From Vibrio artabrorum (lineage in GTDB: Bacteria; Pseudomonadota; Gammaproteobacteria; Enterobacterales; Vibrionaceae): a DNA stretch of 64,000 nt. Below are positions 1 to 10,461 of the stretch, piece by piece. Position numbers and translations under genes: made by a program. The stretch lies in assembly GCF_024347295.1 (NCBI RefSeq), contig NZ_AP025458.1, positions 1,116,001 through 1,180,000 on the forward strand, written 5' to 3'. Under the pieces are notes generated by a model that did no database searches, was not told where the DNA came from, and saw only the letters and a list, made by a program, of their open reading frames with translations. Numbering within the stretch: the first letter of the stretch is position 1; every line of letters starts with the position of its first letter.

Positions 1-1
1 T

Positions 2-679
2 GATGCATTATTCATTGCAGGTACGGATACCGAAGTGGGAAAAACAGTGGTTTCAAAAGCGATTCTTCAAGCTTTGGCCGCTCAAGATCTATCAACCATT
101 GGTTATAAGCCAGTAGCTGCTGGATGTGAACAGTACCCTGAAGGGCTACGTAACAGTGATGCATTGCATCTGCAAGAAGCGGCGACGCAAAATATTGCCT
201 ACGAAGACGTTAATCCGTACGCACTATTACTACCAACGTCGCCTCATATCGCAGCAAAGCATGACGGCGTAGTGATGGATGAAACTCTGTTATCTACAAA
301 GCTAGAACAGCATAAGCGAAACTCTGACATCGTTTTAGTTGAAGGTGCTGGCGGTTGGCGTGTGCCGGTTTCAGATGATGAATACCTGTCTAGCTGGGTG
401 AAAAAAGAGCAGTTGCCAGTGGTACTGACTGTCGGCATTAAACTGGGCTGTTTGAGTCATGCTCTACTGACTGCAGAAGCGATTCGTGCCGATGGCTTAA
501 ACTTGGTTGGTTGGGTTGCAAACCGTATCAACCCAGGCACTGAGCACTATGCTGATATTATTGCGATGCTTGAAGACAAGCTAGGTGCACCGAAGTTAGG
601 TGAAATTCCTTACGTGCCAAAAGTGAAGTCTAAGAACATTGGTAAGTATATTAATGTACAACCATTGCTTGATCTTTAA
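2..679 (+). CDS. bioD: Dethiobiotin synthetase, 5' end cut by window edge
   Basis: Makes dethiobiotin from 7,8-diaminopelargonate, CO2 and ATP, the penultimate step of biotin synthesis in the cytoplasm. The frame is open from base 2 and reads the P-loop GTDTEVGKT near its start, followed by the family motif [11 protein letters not shown] about half way. About 225 residues are visible, close to the usual family length, so only the first one or two codons lie outside the window. A GTG at 35 is inside the P-loop and cannot be the start. A strong terminator follows at once, so this is probably the last gene of a bio operon lying to the left. Confidence 0.95.
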   Translation, partial: DALFIAGTDTEVGKTVVSKAILQALAAQDLSTIGYKPVAAGCEQYPEGLRNSDALHLQEAATQNIAYEDVNPYALLLPTSPHIAAKHDGVVMDETLLSTKLEQHKRNSDIVLVEGAGGWRVPVSDDEYLSSWVKKEQLPVVLTVGIKLGCLSHALLTAEAIRADGLNLVGWVANRINPGTEHYADIIAMLEDKLGAPKLGEIPYVPKVKSKNIGKYINVQPLLDL

Positions 680-701
680 ATCCCAAGTTATATGTTAAAC
701 A

Positions 702-735
702 AGCAAAGGGGCTGCAATAGCAGCCCCTTTGCTTT
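702..735 (+). terminator. Terminator after bioD
   Basis: A perfect 13-bp inverted repeat (702-714 with 721-733) with a 6-nt loop, rich in G-C at its core, ends the bioD transcript. The U-tract is short. Confidence 0.85.
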
Positions 736-795
736 GTTAAGCCTTTAGACCATAAATTTATAAAAAAATCGGTCTGTTATATAAGTAAATATGGG

Positions 796-963
796 TTAAT
801 GTTCTTTTGTGAGTCCCATTAGTGCTTGCTGTGTTTCTGTGATTTTTGTTTGTGCCGTTTGCGGTGTTAGGAGTCCAATCTGCTTTTTCGCTTCTTCTTC
901 AGTAATCCCTAGGTGACAGCACAATAAATCGATAGCCATTTGAGTGTTAGTACCTTCGACCAT
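796..963 (-). CDS. Small hypothetical protein (55 aa)
   Basis: I do not recognise this protein. The frame allows 62 residues from an ATG at 984, but that codon has no ribosome binding site. The internal ATG at 963 is preceded by a purine-rich GAGGGAAGGAG stretch, so I place the start there. The product begins MVEGTNTQMAIDLL, is soluble, and has two adjacent cysteines followed by a helical EEEAKKQIG segment. It is a lone minus-strand gene between bioD and htpX. The good Shine-Dalgarno sequence is the main support for it being real. Confidence 0.5.
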   Translation of the reverse strand: MVEGTNTQMAIDLLCCHLGITEEEAKKQIGLLTPQTAQTKITETQQALMGLTKEH

Positions 964-1031
964 GCTCCTTCCCTCTTTGTTCATGGAATAGCCAATAAAT
1001 CATCTATAGTTACTGTAAACGAATTGTTATA

Positions 1032-1059
1032 TTGACACCATACGACTTAGGTCTAATAG
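1032..1059 (+). promoter_or_regulatory. Candidate sigma-70 promoter upstream of htpX
   Basis: TTGACA at 1032-1037 and TAATAG at 1054-1059 are separated by 16 bp. The predicted start would leave a leader of about 175 nt before htpX. I found no convincing heat-shock (sigma-32) promoter. The call is by eye only. Confidence 0.3.
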
Positions 1060-1239
1060 AGCATGCCTACTCGAATCTGGTCTCGTAATCAAATGTTGCA
1101 ATTTAATGCTTAACCTTGTTCTCCTAATCTAAGACTATATGTATGAGTATCTATCAGTCTTCAAGGTTGGAATCAATTGCTGCCTACCTTGTTTATAACA
1201 ATAAGTTTAATAAAAACAGCTTTCATGCGGAGATAAGTA

Positions 1240-2103
1240 ATGAAGCGAGTAATGTTGTTCCTTGCAACCAACCTTGCGGTTGTATTGGTGCTAAGTGTTG
1301 TTCTTAATATTGTATACGCAGTTACCGGTATGCAACCTGGCAGCCTGTCTGGTTTACTGTTAATGGCTGCGGTATTCGGTTTTGGCGGCTCTTTCATCTC
1401 ATTAATGATGTCAAAAAAAATGGCGCTTCGTTCAGTGGGCGGTATGGTCATTGAAAGCCCGCGTAACGAAACAGAACACTGGTTGATGGAGACGGTAAGC
1501 CGTCAAGCTCAACAAGTTGGTATTGGTATGCCGACAGTGGCGATCTACGATTCGCCAGACATCAACGCATTTGCAACTGGCGCTAAGCGCGACGATTCAT
1601 TGGTCGCAGTATCAACAGGCCTGCTACACAACATGACGCGTGATGAAGCTGAAGCGGTATTGGCTCACGAAGTTAGCCACATCGCAAACGGCGACATGGT
1701 GACAATGACGCTAATGCAAGGTGTTGTGAACACGTTCGTTATCTTCCTTTCTCGTTTCATTGCTAACATTGTGGCGTCGAACGACAACGAAGAAGAGGGT
1801 GGTAGCAACATGATGGTCTACTTCGGAGTGTCTATGGTGTTGGAGTTGGTATTTGGTTTCTTAGCGAGCTTCATCACCATGTGGTACAGCCGTCATCGTG
1901 AATTCCATGCTGATGCAGGTGCAGCGCACTTGGTAGGTAAAGAGAAGATGATTGCTGCACTAGAGCGTCTAAAGGTGAGCCACGAGCCACAACTAGAGGG
2001 TTCTATGATGGCATTTGGTATCAACGGTAAACGTTCTCTAACAGAGCTTCTAATGAGCCACCCACCGCTTGATAAGCGTATTGCTTCTCTACGTAACATG
2101 TAA
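1240..2103 (+). CDS. htpX: Membrane zinc metalloprotease HtpX
   Basis: M48-family protease of the inner membrane that degrades damaged or misassembled membrane proteins, working alongside FtsH. The 287-residue length matches the family. Two N-terminal membrane segments (about 4-26 and 35-57) are followed by the zinc-binding HEVSH at 143-147, two more hydrophobic segments (about 158-178 and 193-213), and the third zinc ligand Glu221 in EFHAD. The ATG at 1240 follows a GCGGAGAT ribosome binding site. It is monocistronic, with its own terminator. Confidence 0.97.
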   Translation: MKRVMLFLATNLAVVLVLSVVLNIVYAVTGMQPGSLSGLLLMAAVFGFGGSFISLMMSKKMALRSVGGMVIESPRNETEHWLMETVSRQAQQVGIGMPTVAIYDSPDINAFATGAKRDDSLVAVSTGLLHNMTRDEAEAVLAHEVSHIANGDMVTMTLMQGVVNTFVIFLSRFIANIVASNDNEEEGGSNMMVYFGVSMVLELVFGFLASFITMWYSRHREFHADAGAAHLVGKEKMIAALERLKVSHEPQLEGSMMAFGINGKRSLTELLMSHPPLDKRIASLRNM

Positions 2104-2127
2104 TCTCTAATATATTGAGAGAGTGTT

Positions 2128-2155
2128 AAAGGCTTCCTACGGGGAGCCTTTTTTG
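2128..2155 (+). terminator. Terminator after htpX
   Basis: Inverted repeat AAGGCTTCC / GGGAGCCTT (one G-U pair) with a 4-nt loop, followed by TTTT. Confidence 0.8.
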
Positions 2156-2290
2156 ATCGTGGTTTAAGTGGCGATAGGAAGGAATGTGGTTTGCCTACTC
2201 TGAGAGCTTAGGTCGATCAAAGTGAGGTGACAGGTAGGGTTTGTGTTCTTGTTTGGTAAGTCTGTGTCTGGGCATGTTATTGCACGTAAT

Positions 2291-2316
2291 AAAAAGGCTT
2301 CCACATGGGAAGCCTT
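2291..2316 (-). terminator. Terminator after purB
   Basis: Perfect 9-bp inverted repeat (2294-2302 with 2308-2316) and a U-tract on the minus strand, 30 bp beyond the purB stop codon. Confidence 0.85.
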
Positions 2317-2345
2317 AGTATATTCTGCAATTCGAAATTCGAAAA

Positions 2346-3755
<1,410 letters not shown>

Positions 3756-3790
3756 TTATACCAGTAACAATCTCAATTGTCACGCACATT

Positions 3791-3806
3791 GCGCAAACGT
3801 TTGCGT
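3791..3806 (-). promoter_or_regulatory. PurR operator upstream of purB
   Basis: The 16-mer GCGCAAACGTTTGCGT differs from a perfect palindrome at one outer base and contains the PurR core GCAAACGTTTGC. It lies 75 bp upstream of the purB start codon, between the hflD terminator and purB. PurR with hypoxanthine or guanine would be expected to repress purB here. Confidence 0.85.
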
Positions 3807-3822
3807 GAGAGTTGTATTGATA

Positions 3823-3853
3823 CAAAAAACAAGCTCGCGACGAGGCGCGAGCT
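3823..3853 (-). terminator. Terminator after hflD
   Basis: AGCTCGCG (3832-3839) pairs with CGCGAGCT (3846-3853), and the minus strand then reads a U-rich run. It separates the mnmA-hflD unit from purB. Confidence 0.8.
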
Positions 3854-3859
3854 AATAAG

Positions 3860-4477
3860 TTACATTCGAGCTAATAGGATTTGAGCCTGCTCGATCATCT
3901 TCTTGCGACCGAAGATAAGGTGACGACGTTTGCCGCCAACTTGACGCCATAGAACAGCACTTCGAATCCCTGAGAGTAGTAGGGCGCGAACCTTGTGTTG
4001 GCTCGAGGTTTGTTGAAGTACCGCTGGTGTACCAGAAACCTGAATACGAGGGCCGATTGGGCTTACAACATCAAGGTAGATGCTCGCTAGGTTGCTGATC
4101 ATTTGTTCATCAAACAAGTCGAAATGTTCACTCTGGCGCTCTGCTGTTTGAATGCGGTCACCAAGCTGAGACATAGAATCGTTGCGAGATGATAGCTTAC
4201 GTTCAAGCGCCATTAAGCTGATGATGTAACGAGTAATATCGCTACCAGCAGGAGTACTATCGATACCTTTTACTAGGCACTCAAGCCCAAGTTTTAGGTT
4301 AGCTTCACGCCCAAAAACACCCACAGTGTTCGCTGGGTTAGTGTTCAAAATAGCACTGAGTGAAGCTTCGAAGGCATCTTTATCACAATGGCCGTCTTTC
4401 GCTACTTGTTGAACCAAAGCCACAGCTTGGCAAATTCCGGCGAAAGCAATGGTACGGTCATAAAGTGTATTAGCCAC
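3860..4477 (-). CDS. hflD: High frequency lysogenization protein HflD homologue
   Basis: HflD is a peripheral membrane protein known in E. coli for binding phage lambda CII and favouring lytic growth; its native role is unclear. The 205-residue helical protein matches the family from its N-terminal [21 protein letters not shown] through the central [21 protein letters not shown] segment to a basic C-terminus. It follows mnmA by 43 bp, the conserved mnmA-hflD-purB order, which supports the name. Confidence 0.93.
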   Translation of the reverse strand: MANTLYDRTIAFAGICQAVALVQQVAKDGHCDKDAFEASLSAILNTNPANTVGVFGREANLKLGLECLVKGIDSTPAGSDITRYIISLMALERKLSSRNDSMSQLGDRIQTAERQSEHFDLFDEQMISNLASIYLDVVSPIGPRIQVSGTPAVLQQTSSQHKVRALLLSGIRSAVLWRQVGGKRRHLIFGRKKMIEQAQILLARM

Positions 4478-4520
4478 GTAGTAACTCCTAGTTGTCTTCT
4501 ATCGTTTGTCGTTCGATCAG

Positions 4521-5657
4521 TTAGATGCGTTTTTCGATGATACCACCACCAAGACATACGTCATCTTGGTAGAATACTGCAGACTGACCAGGGGTCACTG
4601 CGATTTGTGGCTCGTCAAAAATAACCTTAATGTTCTCGTCATCAATTGGGATGATTGTACAAGGAATATCGGTTTGACGGTAACGTGTTTTTACCGTGCA
4701 TGTCATAACTTCAGTAATTGGTGCGCGATTTACCCAATGAAGCTGAGAAGCGATCAAACCTTCTGATTTTAGAAGTGGGTGATCCTTACCTTGTACGGCA
4801 ATCAGAACATTACGCTTAAGATCTTTTTCACCAACAAACCAGGGTTCTTCATTTCCGCCACCACCTTTGGTGCCACCGATATGTAGGCCTTTACGCTGAC
4901 CAAGCGTGTGGTACATCAAACCTTGATGTTGACCAATCACTTTGCCCTCTGGCGTTTCGATATTACCGGGTTGAGCGGGTAGGTATTTGCCAAGGAACTC
5001 TGTGAACTTACGCTCACCGATAAAACAGATACCTGTTGAATCTTTCTTCTTCGCGGTGATTAAGTCTTGCTCTTCAGCAATGCGTCGAACTTCAGGCTTC
5101 TCTAGTTCACCAACTGGGAATAGGCTGCGCGCAACTTGATCTGAGCTTAGTGTGTAAAGGAAGTAGCTTTGGTCTTTGTTGCTGTCTAGACCGCGTAGCA
5201 TTTCTGGTTTAACGCCAGCCTCTAGTTCTTCTTGAGTCGGGAAAGTACGACGAACATAGTGACCCATCGCAATGTAGTCTGCGTCTAGTACTTCATCGGC
5301 AAACTCTAAGAATGCTTTGAATTTGATTTCTTTGTTACAAAGAATATCTGGGTTAGGCGTACGGCCTGCTTTGTATTCCGCAAGGAAGTATTCAAATACG
5401 TTGTCCCAGTATTCTGCAGCAAAGTTGATAGTGTGAAGGTGGATACCTAGTTTGTCACATACCGCTTGAGCATCAGCAAGATCTTCAGCTGCTGTGCAGT
5501 ATTCTTCGTTATCGTCTTCTTCCCAGTTTTTCATGAAAAGGCCTTCTACCTGATAGCCTTGTTGCTGAAGAAGATACGCCGATACTGACGAATCTACACC
5601 GCCGGACATACCGACAATTACTTTCTTTTCGCTGTTTCCAGAGCTGATATCTGACAT
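4521..5657 (-). CDS. mnmA: tRNA-specific 2-thiouridylase MnmA
   Basis: Adds sulfur to U34 of tRNA-Lys, Glu and Gln, receiving persulfide from the Tus relay. The ATP-binding PP-loop SGGVDSS is at 18-24. The two catalytic cysteines are visible: Cys107 in NPDILCNKE and Cys211 in [10 protein letters not shown]. The length of 378 residues is close to E. coli MnmA. The ATG at 5657 has no strong Shine-Dalgarno but matches the family start a few residues before the PP-loop. It is transcribed divergently from the small gene at 5861. Confidence 0.97.
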   Translation of the reverse strand: MSDISSGNSEKKVIVGMSGGVDSSVSAYLLQQQGYQVEGLFMKNWEEDDNEEYCTAAEDLADAQAVCDKLGIHLHTINFAAEYWDNVFEYFLAEYKAGRTPNPDILCNKEIKFKAFLEFADEVLDADYIAMGHYVRRTFPTQEELEAGVKPEMLRGLDSNKDQSYFLYTLSSDQVARSLFPVGELEKPEVRRIAEEQDLITAKKKDSTGICFIGERKFTEFLGKYLPAQPGNIETPEGKVIGQHQGLMYHTLGQRKGLHIGGTKGGGGNEEPWFVGEKDLKRNVLIAVQGKDHPLLKSEGLIASQLHWVNRAPITEVMTCTVKTRYRQTDIPCTIIPIDDENIKVIFDEPQIAVTPGQSAVFYQDDVCLGGGIIEKRI

Positions 5658-5860
5658 GTCTAAACACCGTTACTATTACTTGGTCGCAGATTCTAACAGA
5701 AAGAGAAACGCCGTGACAGATCCGAGACCGGAATCACAGTTTCATTTGCACAAATAGTGCGCTGAGTTTGTTAGGAATCGCATGAGAGCGAGGTGAGTCG
5801 CTAGGATGTCAGAAGTATATGTGGCATAGTCGCTCGAAATCCAAGACCTGAGATAAAAAA

Positions 5861-6130
5861 ATGTCTGAACAAAACGAATTTATGCAAGAAGAGCAGTTGA
5901 TTGAAATTATTGAAAATCAGCTAGAAGACGGCCAGCCAATTAAGGTAAAAGAGACGTTAATGCGTTTAATGATGACGGGTACTCCCCGTGAAGAGGCAAT
6001 TGCGGCGATGGCATGTGCACTGGCTGTTGAAGTCTTTGATGTAATGAAAAATGGCGCAGAGTTCAATCAAAAACGTTACGCAGAGCATTTGGGCATGTTG
6101 CCAGATTTAAGCTTTATGGAAGGCGAATAA
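5861..6130 (+). CDS. Conserved small hypothetical protein (89 aa)
   Basis: A short, acidic, mainly helical soluble protein. The C-terminal two thirds (TLMRLMMTGTPREEAIAAMACALAVEVFD onward, written here in overlapping memory only) resembles in layout the helical core of DUF1841-type proteins, but the similarity is too weak to name. The ATG lies about 200 bp from the divergent mnmA start. The gene ends 102 bp before gsk, and a PurR operator sits between them, so it is probably transcribed separately from gsk. Confidence 0.75.
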   Translation: MSEQNEFMQEEQLIEIIENQLEDGQPIKVKETLMRLMMTGTPREEAIAAMACALAVEVFDVMKNGAEFNQKRYAEHLGMLPDLSFMEGE

Positions 6131-6140
6131 AAAAATAACC

Positions 6141-6156
6141 CAGCAAACGTTTGCTA
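6141..6156 (+). promoter_or_regulatory. PurR operator upstream of gsk
   Basis: CAGCAAACGTTTGCTA contains the perfect 12-bp palindromic PurR core GCAAACGTTTGC (6143-6154), 78 bp before the gsk start codon. Its function fits: gsk is a purine salvage enzyme. Confidence 0.75.
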
Positions 6157-6232
6157 TAGTTTGAAAGATTGCCGCGTTAAATATAGCGCGGTAGAATCCG
6201 CCACCTATTTCCCCTTGACTTAGACTAGCCCT

Positions 6233-7537
6233 ATGAAATTCCCTGGACAACGTAAATCAAAGCACTATTTTCCGGTTCACGCTCGTGACCCTTTAGTGAG
6301 CCAAGCTCAAACGAGCAAAAGAATGTCACGCACTCATATTATCGGTATTGACCAGACTCTGGTAGATATTGAAGCAAAAGTGCATTCTGATCTGATCGAA
6401 AAATACGGCTTAAGTAAGGGACACTCACTGGTTATTGGTGATGAAGCGGCGGAGTCTTTATATCTAGAATTGAAAGAGCAGTGCCTGATCACCAATGAAT
6501 ACGCTGGTGGCACAATTGGTAACACATTACACAACTACTCAGTGTTGGCAGATGACCGTTCTACTCTACTTGGTGTCATGAGCCAAGATATTAAGATTGG
6601 TAGTTACGGTTACCGCTATTTATGTAATACATCAAGCAGAATGGATCTGAACCATTTACAAGGGGTCGATGGCGCAATTGGTCGCTGCTTTGCATTAATT
6701 ACAGAAGACGGTGAACGTACTTTCGCTATTAGCGAAGGACAAATGAACCAATTAAAACCAGAGAGCATTCCTGAAAAAATCTTCAAAAGTGCGTCTGCTT
6801 TAGTGTTAACCGCTTATTTAGTTCGTTGTAAGCCAGGTGACCCGATGCCTGAAGCAACAATGAAAGCGATCGAATACGCGAAGAAATACGATGTGCCAGT
6901 AGTTCTTACACTAGGTACTAAGTTTGTTATTCAAGATGATCCAGAATTCTGGAAAGATTTCTTAGAGCAACATGTCACGGTTGTGGCAATGAATGAAGAC
7001 GAAGCGGAAGCATTAACGGGTGAAAGCGATCCGCTTGCTGCTTCAGATAAAGCGCTAGAGTGGGTAGACTTGGTTTTATGTACAGCTGGCCCTGTTGGCC
7101 TCTTTATGGCCGGTTACACGGAAGATGCCGCGAAGCGTGAAACGTCACTGCCTTTACTTCCTGGTTCAATTGCTGAATTTAACCGTTTTGAATTTAGCCG
7201 TCCTGCACATAAAGATTTATGTGAAAACCCAATTAAAGTGTATTCGCACATTGCGCCATACATGGGGGGACCAGAAAAAATCAAAAATACCAATGGTGCA
7301 GGGGATGCCGCTTTGTCGGCTTTATTGCATGATATGGCTGCAAATAAGTACCACAAAGAAAATGTGCCAAATTCGAGTAAGCATCAGCATTCATTCTTGA
7401 CGTATTCATCTTTCTCACAAGTTTGTAAATATTCAAACCGTGCAAGTTACGAAGTGTTAGTTCAGCACTCACCTCGTTTATCTCGTGGCCTCCCTGAAAG
7501 AGAAGATAGTTTAGAAGAAGCTTACTGGGAAAGATAA
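6233..7537 (+). CDS. gsk: Inosine-guanosine kinase
   Basis: Phosphorylates inosine and guanosine to IMP and GMP in purine salvage. It is a PfkB/ribokinase-family enzyme of 434 residues, the same length as E. coli Gsk, starting MKFPGQRKSKHYFPV and ending LPEREDSLEEAYW, both nearly identical to that enzyme. The PfkB signature NTNGAGDAALSAL, with the catalytic Asp, is at about 350-362. Its upstream PurR operator suggests repression when purines are plentiful. Confidence 0.97.
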   Translation: MKFPGQRKSKHYFPVHARDPLVSQAQTSKRMSRTHIIGIDQTLVDIEAKVHSDLIEKYGLSKGHSLVIGDEAAESLYLELKEQCLITNEYAGGTIGNTLHNYSVLADDRSTLLGVMSQDIKIGSYGYRYLCNTSSRMDLNHLQGVDGAIGRCFALITEDGERTFAISEGQMNQLKPESIPEKIFKSASALVLTAYLVRCKPGDPMPEATMKAIEYAKKYDVPVVLTLGTKFVIQDDPEFWKDFLEQHVTVVAMNEDEAEALTGESDPLAASDKALEWVDLVLCTAGPVGLFMAGYTEDAAKRETSLPLLPGSIAEFNRFEFSRPAHKDLCENPIKVYSHIAPYMGGPEKIKNTNGAGDAALSALLHDMAANKYHKENVPNSSKHQHSFLTYSSFSQVCKYSNRASYEVLVQHSPRLSRGLPEREDSLEEAYWER

Positions 7538-7582
7538 GATACTTTTATCCATATTATTTATATACCCGATAAGAGGTATATA

Positions 7583-7610
7583 AAAAAAGGCCCCAAAGGG
7601 GCCTTTTTTG
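7583..7610 (+). terminator. Terminator after gsk
   Basis: A-tract, 6-bp G-C stem AAGGCCCC / GGGGCC with a 3-nt loop, then a run of T. Confidence 0.9.
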
Positions 7611-7713
7611 TTTCTAAATATTTCAAACTCACCATTAATATTTACATTGGCAGTTTTAATATTAATTATCTTGCTTAGTGCGTAACTGAGTAAAGACTAA
7701 TTAAATAAGATAT

Positions 7714-8118
7714 TTAGATAGCAAACTCTTCTAGAGATTTACCTGCATCGAGTTGCTCTTGGATAGCTGAAGGCGTACGGCCTTGACCTGTCCACGTTTT
7801 TTCATTGCCATTGCCATCTACATATTTGTATTTAGCTGGACGTGGCGCACGTTTAGCTGTTTTTGTTTTGGCTTCGCCAGAAAGTGCCGCAATAAGATCT
7901 GCAACATCAATTCCGTCTTTTGCAATCTGTTCAGCTATAGCAGAAAGCTTCGCTTCTTGCTCTGCTTTAGCCGCGCGTTCTTCAGCTTCAGACTCTTGAC
8001 GCTCTTGTACAACAATAGTCAGCTTGTCTAGTGCTTCCTCTAATTGCTCAAGAGTTAATTCACGTGAGAATGCACGAAGGCTACGGATGTTCAATAAAGT
8101 TTTTGTTAATTCAGACAT
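7714..8118 (-). CDS. hns: H-NS family nucleoid protein (VicH-like)
   Basis: Histone-like silencer of AT-rich and horizontally acquired genes. The 134-residue protein has the H-NS layout: N-terminal helices MSELTKTLLNIRSLRAF, a long coiled-coil oligomerisation region (about 25-75), a basic linker, and the C-terminal DNA-binding motif TWTGQGRTP at about 108-116. The frame extends upstream to 8184, but that part encodes a hydrophobic stretch foreign to the family. ATG 8118, preceded by TGGGAAATATC, matches the family N-terminus. The gene lies alone in AT-rich DNA. Confidence 0.95.
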   Translation of the reverse strand: MSELTKTLLNIRSLRAFSRELTLEQLEEALDKLTIVVQERQESEAEERAAKAEQEAKLSAIAEQIAKDGIDVADLIAALSGEAKTKTAKRAPRPAKYKYVDGNGNEKTWTGQGRTPSAIQEQLDAGKSLEEFAI

Positions 8119-8484
8119 GATATTTCCCATCAAGATAAAATAAATAATACAGCTAATAATAAACAGAGCTTGGGAATAAAACAAATAGTATTTCTCGTAT
8201 TACATGCCTAAATATATAAAGTGGGATGAATATTTGAAATCGACGGGTATCTTCTATTGTATTAATAACAATTGTTAATATTATCTAAAACAATGATATG
8301 TGACTGATCGAGTAATTACATTATGCATACTGCTCTTCAACAGAGATGTTCTTTATTGAAACGCTATTTTCTCAGAATGATATGTTGCATTGTTACTCTT
8401 GATGGGTACAATTACGGCTACCTGATGCGGTGCTTTGGTTGATTGGTTGTTAAACTCTGGTTGACACGGTTAATAATGTTATCG
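8119..8484. other. Intergenic region between hns and the lysine riboswitch
   Basis: About 365 bp of AT-rich DNA without a credible open frame. It must hold the divergent promoters of hns and of the riboswitch transcript. TTGTTA (8447-8452) and TAATAA (8471-8476) with an 18-bp spacer are a possible promoter for the latter. I see no other defined element. Confidence 0.5.
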
Positions 8485-8656
8485 CACGTAGAGGTGCAAC
8501 TATAAAGAGTAGTTTTCGTTGGGGTGATGCCAATGAACGGGAATGGAAGGTGTAGTTGCCGAAGTCAATTGTATATCTAAGCAATTTGCTGGGGTTGTGC
8601 TCAATAGGTACAACACTGCCATAGTCTTAATTTTAAACTATGGAGCGCTACTGTAG
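8485..8656 (+). ncRNA. Lysine riboswitch (L box)
   Basis: The leader of the following transporter gene contains the conserved landmarks of the lysine aptamer in order: AGAGGTGC (8490-8497), GATGCC (8525-8530), TGCCGAAG (8557-8564), TTTGCTGGGGTTG (8584-8596), ACTGCCATAG (8615-8624) and the closing CTATGGAGCGCTAC (8638-8651). Hairpins GTTGTGC/GTACAAC (8594-8600, 8608-8614, one mismatch) and CATAGT/ACTATG (8620-8625, 8637-8642) fit helices of the five-helix fold. The element points to lysine-responsive control of the downstream NhaC-family protein. Confidence 0.92.
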
Positions 8657-8770
8657 GGTTGGGTGAAGTGTTCACTTCCCTTTCGCTTAGTTCAACATGA
8701 GCTTGGTCAGCCGTATCAAGTTTGTCTGCAGTAGATCTCTAGCCAAATAAAAAACTGGTTTTTGAAGATC

Positions 8771-10363
8771 ATGAATTTAATAGATTTTGCAACATCACCC
8801 TTATCTTTACTCCCACCACTGGTGGCTTTAAGTCTTGCTATTGTTACTCGCCGTGTATTGGTTTCTTTGGGGGTCGGTATCGTTATGGGTGCGATTCTAC
8901 TTGCTGATTACTCAGTAGGTAACGCAGCTAGCTACGTGTTTACCAAAGTGTCTGGTGTGTTCATTGAAGATGGTGGCATTAACACTTGGAACATGAGCAT
9001 CGTCGCATTCCTCATTATTCTTGGAATGACAACGGCTCTATTAACACTGTCTGGTGGTACTCGCGCATTCGCAGAGTGGGCACAAACTCGTGTTAAGAGC
9101 AAACGTGGTTCCAAGCTACTGGCTGCTTTCTTAGGCGTATTCATCTTTGTAGACGATTATTTCAATAGCTTAGCGGTAGGTGCGATCTCTCGCCCTGTAA
9201 CTGACCGTTTCTACGTATCTCGCGCTAAGCTTGCTTATATTCTCGATTCTACTGCAGCGCCAATGTGTGTGATCATGCCGGCATCTAGCTGGGGGGCTTA
9301 CATCATTACTATTGTCGGGGGCATCTTAGTTACCCATGGTGTGACAGAATATTCAGCTCTTGGGGCTTACGTTCGTATGATACCAATGAACTTTTACGCG
9401 GTGTTTGCTCTATTAATGGTGTTTGCCGTTTCATGGTTTGGTCTCGATGTAGGTAAAATGCGTGAGCATGAGATCGAAGCATCACAAGGTCGTGGCTTTG
9501 ACGGCGAAAACGATCAAAAGCAAGCTCATGATCTACATGACGATCTCGATATTCAAGAGAGTGAAAATGGTTCTGTTTCTGACCTAGTCATGCCTATCAT
9601 ATTGCTGATCGTAGCGACGATTGCTGCAATGCTATACACAGGTGGACAAGCGCTTACTGCTGATGGTCAAGCATTTAATCTTTTAGGTGCTTTTGAAAAT
9701 ACGGATGTAGGTAAGTCTCTTGTTTACGGTGGTGTTGTCGGCCTGCTCGTTGCACTCTGGACAGTATTGAAGCAGAAGTTGCCTATGGCTGATATCGCAA
9801 GAACAATGTGGATTGGTGCAAGCTCAATGTTTGGCGCTATTCTGATTCTTGTGTTTGCATGGACTATTGGTTCTGTTATCGGCGACATGAAAACCGGTGC
9901 TTACTTATCGTCTCTTGTTACCGGCAATATTGATTACCATTGGCTACCTGTTATTTTGTTCCTTCTTGCTGGCGTAATGGCATTCTCGACAGGTACATCA
10001 TGGGGTACATTCGGCATTATGCTTCCTATCGCAGGTGATATGGCTGCAGCCTCTGACATCGCATTCATCTTACCTATGTTAAGTGCGGTTCTTGCGGGTT
10101 CTGTGTTTGGTGATCACTGTTCTCCAATCTCAGACACAACGATTCTGTCTTCTACTGGTGCGCGTTGTAACCATATTGACCACGTATCGACTCAGCTCCC
10201 ATATGCACTGTTGGTCGCTCTCGTATCGTGTATTGGTTTCATTACCTTAGGTATGACATCGTCAACGGGTATTGCTTTCGGTGCCGCATCACTTACATTT
10301 GTCGCAGTATGTTTTGCATTGGCTTATTTCTCTCGTTGTAAAATGCCAACGAGTAAAAGCTAA
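8771..10363 (+). CDS. NhaC-family transporter, probable lysine transporter (LysW type)
   Basis: A 530-residue polytopic inner-membrane protein of the NhaC Na+/H+ antiporter superfamily, with about a dozen hydrophobic segments, the conserved FVDDYFNSL (about 120-130) and GDHCSPISDTT (about 450-460) motifs, and an acidic, His/Asp-rich cytoplasmic loop around 230-265. ATG 8771 is chosen over an upstream TTG. NhaC-like genes under lysine riboswitches have been proposed in comparative genomic work to be lysine transporters (LysW). The riboswitch directly upstream supports lysine rather than Na+/H+ homeostasis as the physiological role, but this is inference. Confidence 0.88.
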   Translation: MNLIDFATSPLSLLPPLVALSLAIVTRRVLVSLGVGIVMGAILLADYSVGNAASYVFTKVSGVFIEDGGINTWNMSIVAFLIILGMTTALLTLSGGTRAFAEWAQTRVKSKRGSKLLAAFLGVFIFVDDYFNSLAVGAISRPVTDRFYVSRAKLAYILDSTAAPMCVIMPASSWGAYIITIVGGILVTHGVTEYSALGAYVRMIPMNFYAVFALLMVFAVSWFGLDVGKMREHEIEASQGRGFDGENDQKQAHDLHDDLDIQESENGSVSDLVMPIILLIVATIAAMLYTGGQALTADGQAFNLLGAFENTDVGKSLVYGGVVGLLVALWTVLKQKLPMADIARTMWIGASSMFGAILILVFAWTIGSVIGDMKTGAYLSSLVTGNIDYHWLPVILFLLAGVMAFSTGTSWGTFGIMLPIAGDMAAASDIAFILPMLSAVLAGSVFGDHCSPISDTTILSSTGARCNHIDHVSTQLPYALLVALVSCIGFITLGMTSSTGIAFGAASLTFVAVCFALAYFSRCKMPTSKS

Positions 10364-10384
10364 TCATCACTTGATTGAGTAATT

Positions 10385-10411
10385 AAAGGGAGGCTTCGGC
10401 TTCCTTTTTTT
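10385..10411 (+). terminator. Terminator after the NhaC-family gene
   Basis: Stem closed by a UUCG tetraloop (AAAGGGAGGC-TTCG-GCTTCC) followed by a run of T. Confidence 0.85.
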
Positions 10412-10422
10412 ATGCCAATTAA

Positions 10423-10459
10423 ATTAATTTTAACTTTAGTGAAAAAAGTTAAAATTAAT
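10423..10459. repeat. 15-bp perfect AT-rich inverted repeat upstream of the his promoter
   Basis: The arm at 10423-10437 is perfectly complementary to the arm at 10445-10459, with a 7-nt centre. It contains almost only A and T, has no following T-run, and ends 3 bp before a candidate -35 box. It may be a protein-binding site or a promoter-upstream element. Confidence 0.6.
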
Positions 10460-10461
10460 GG

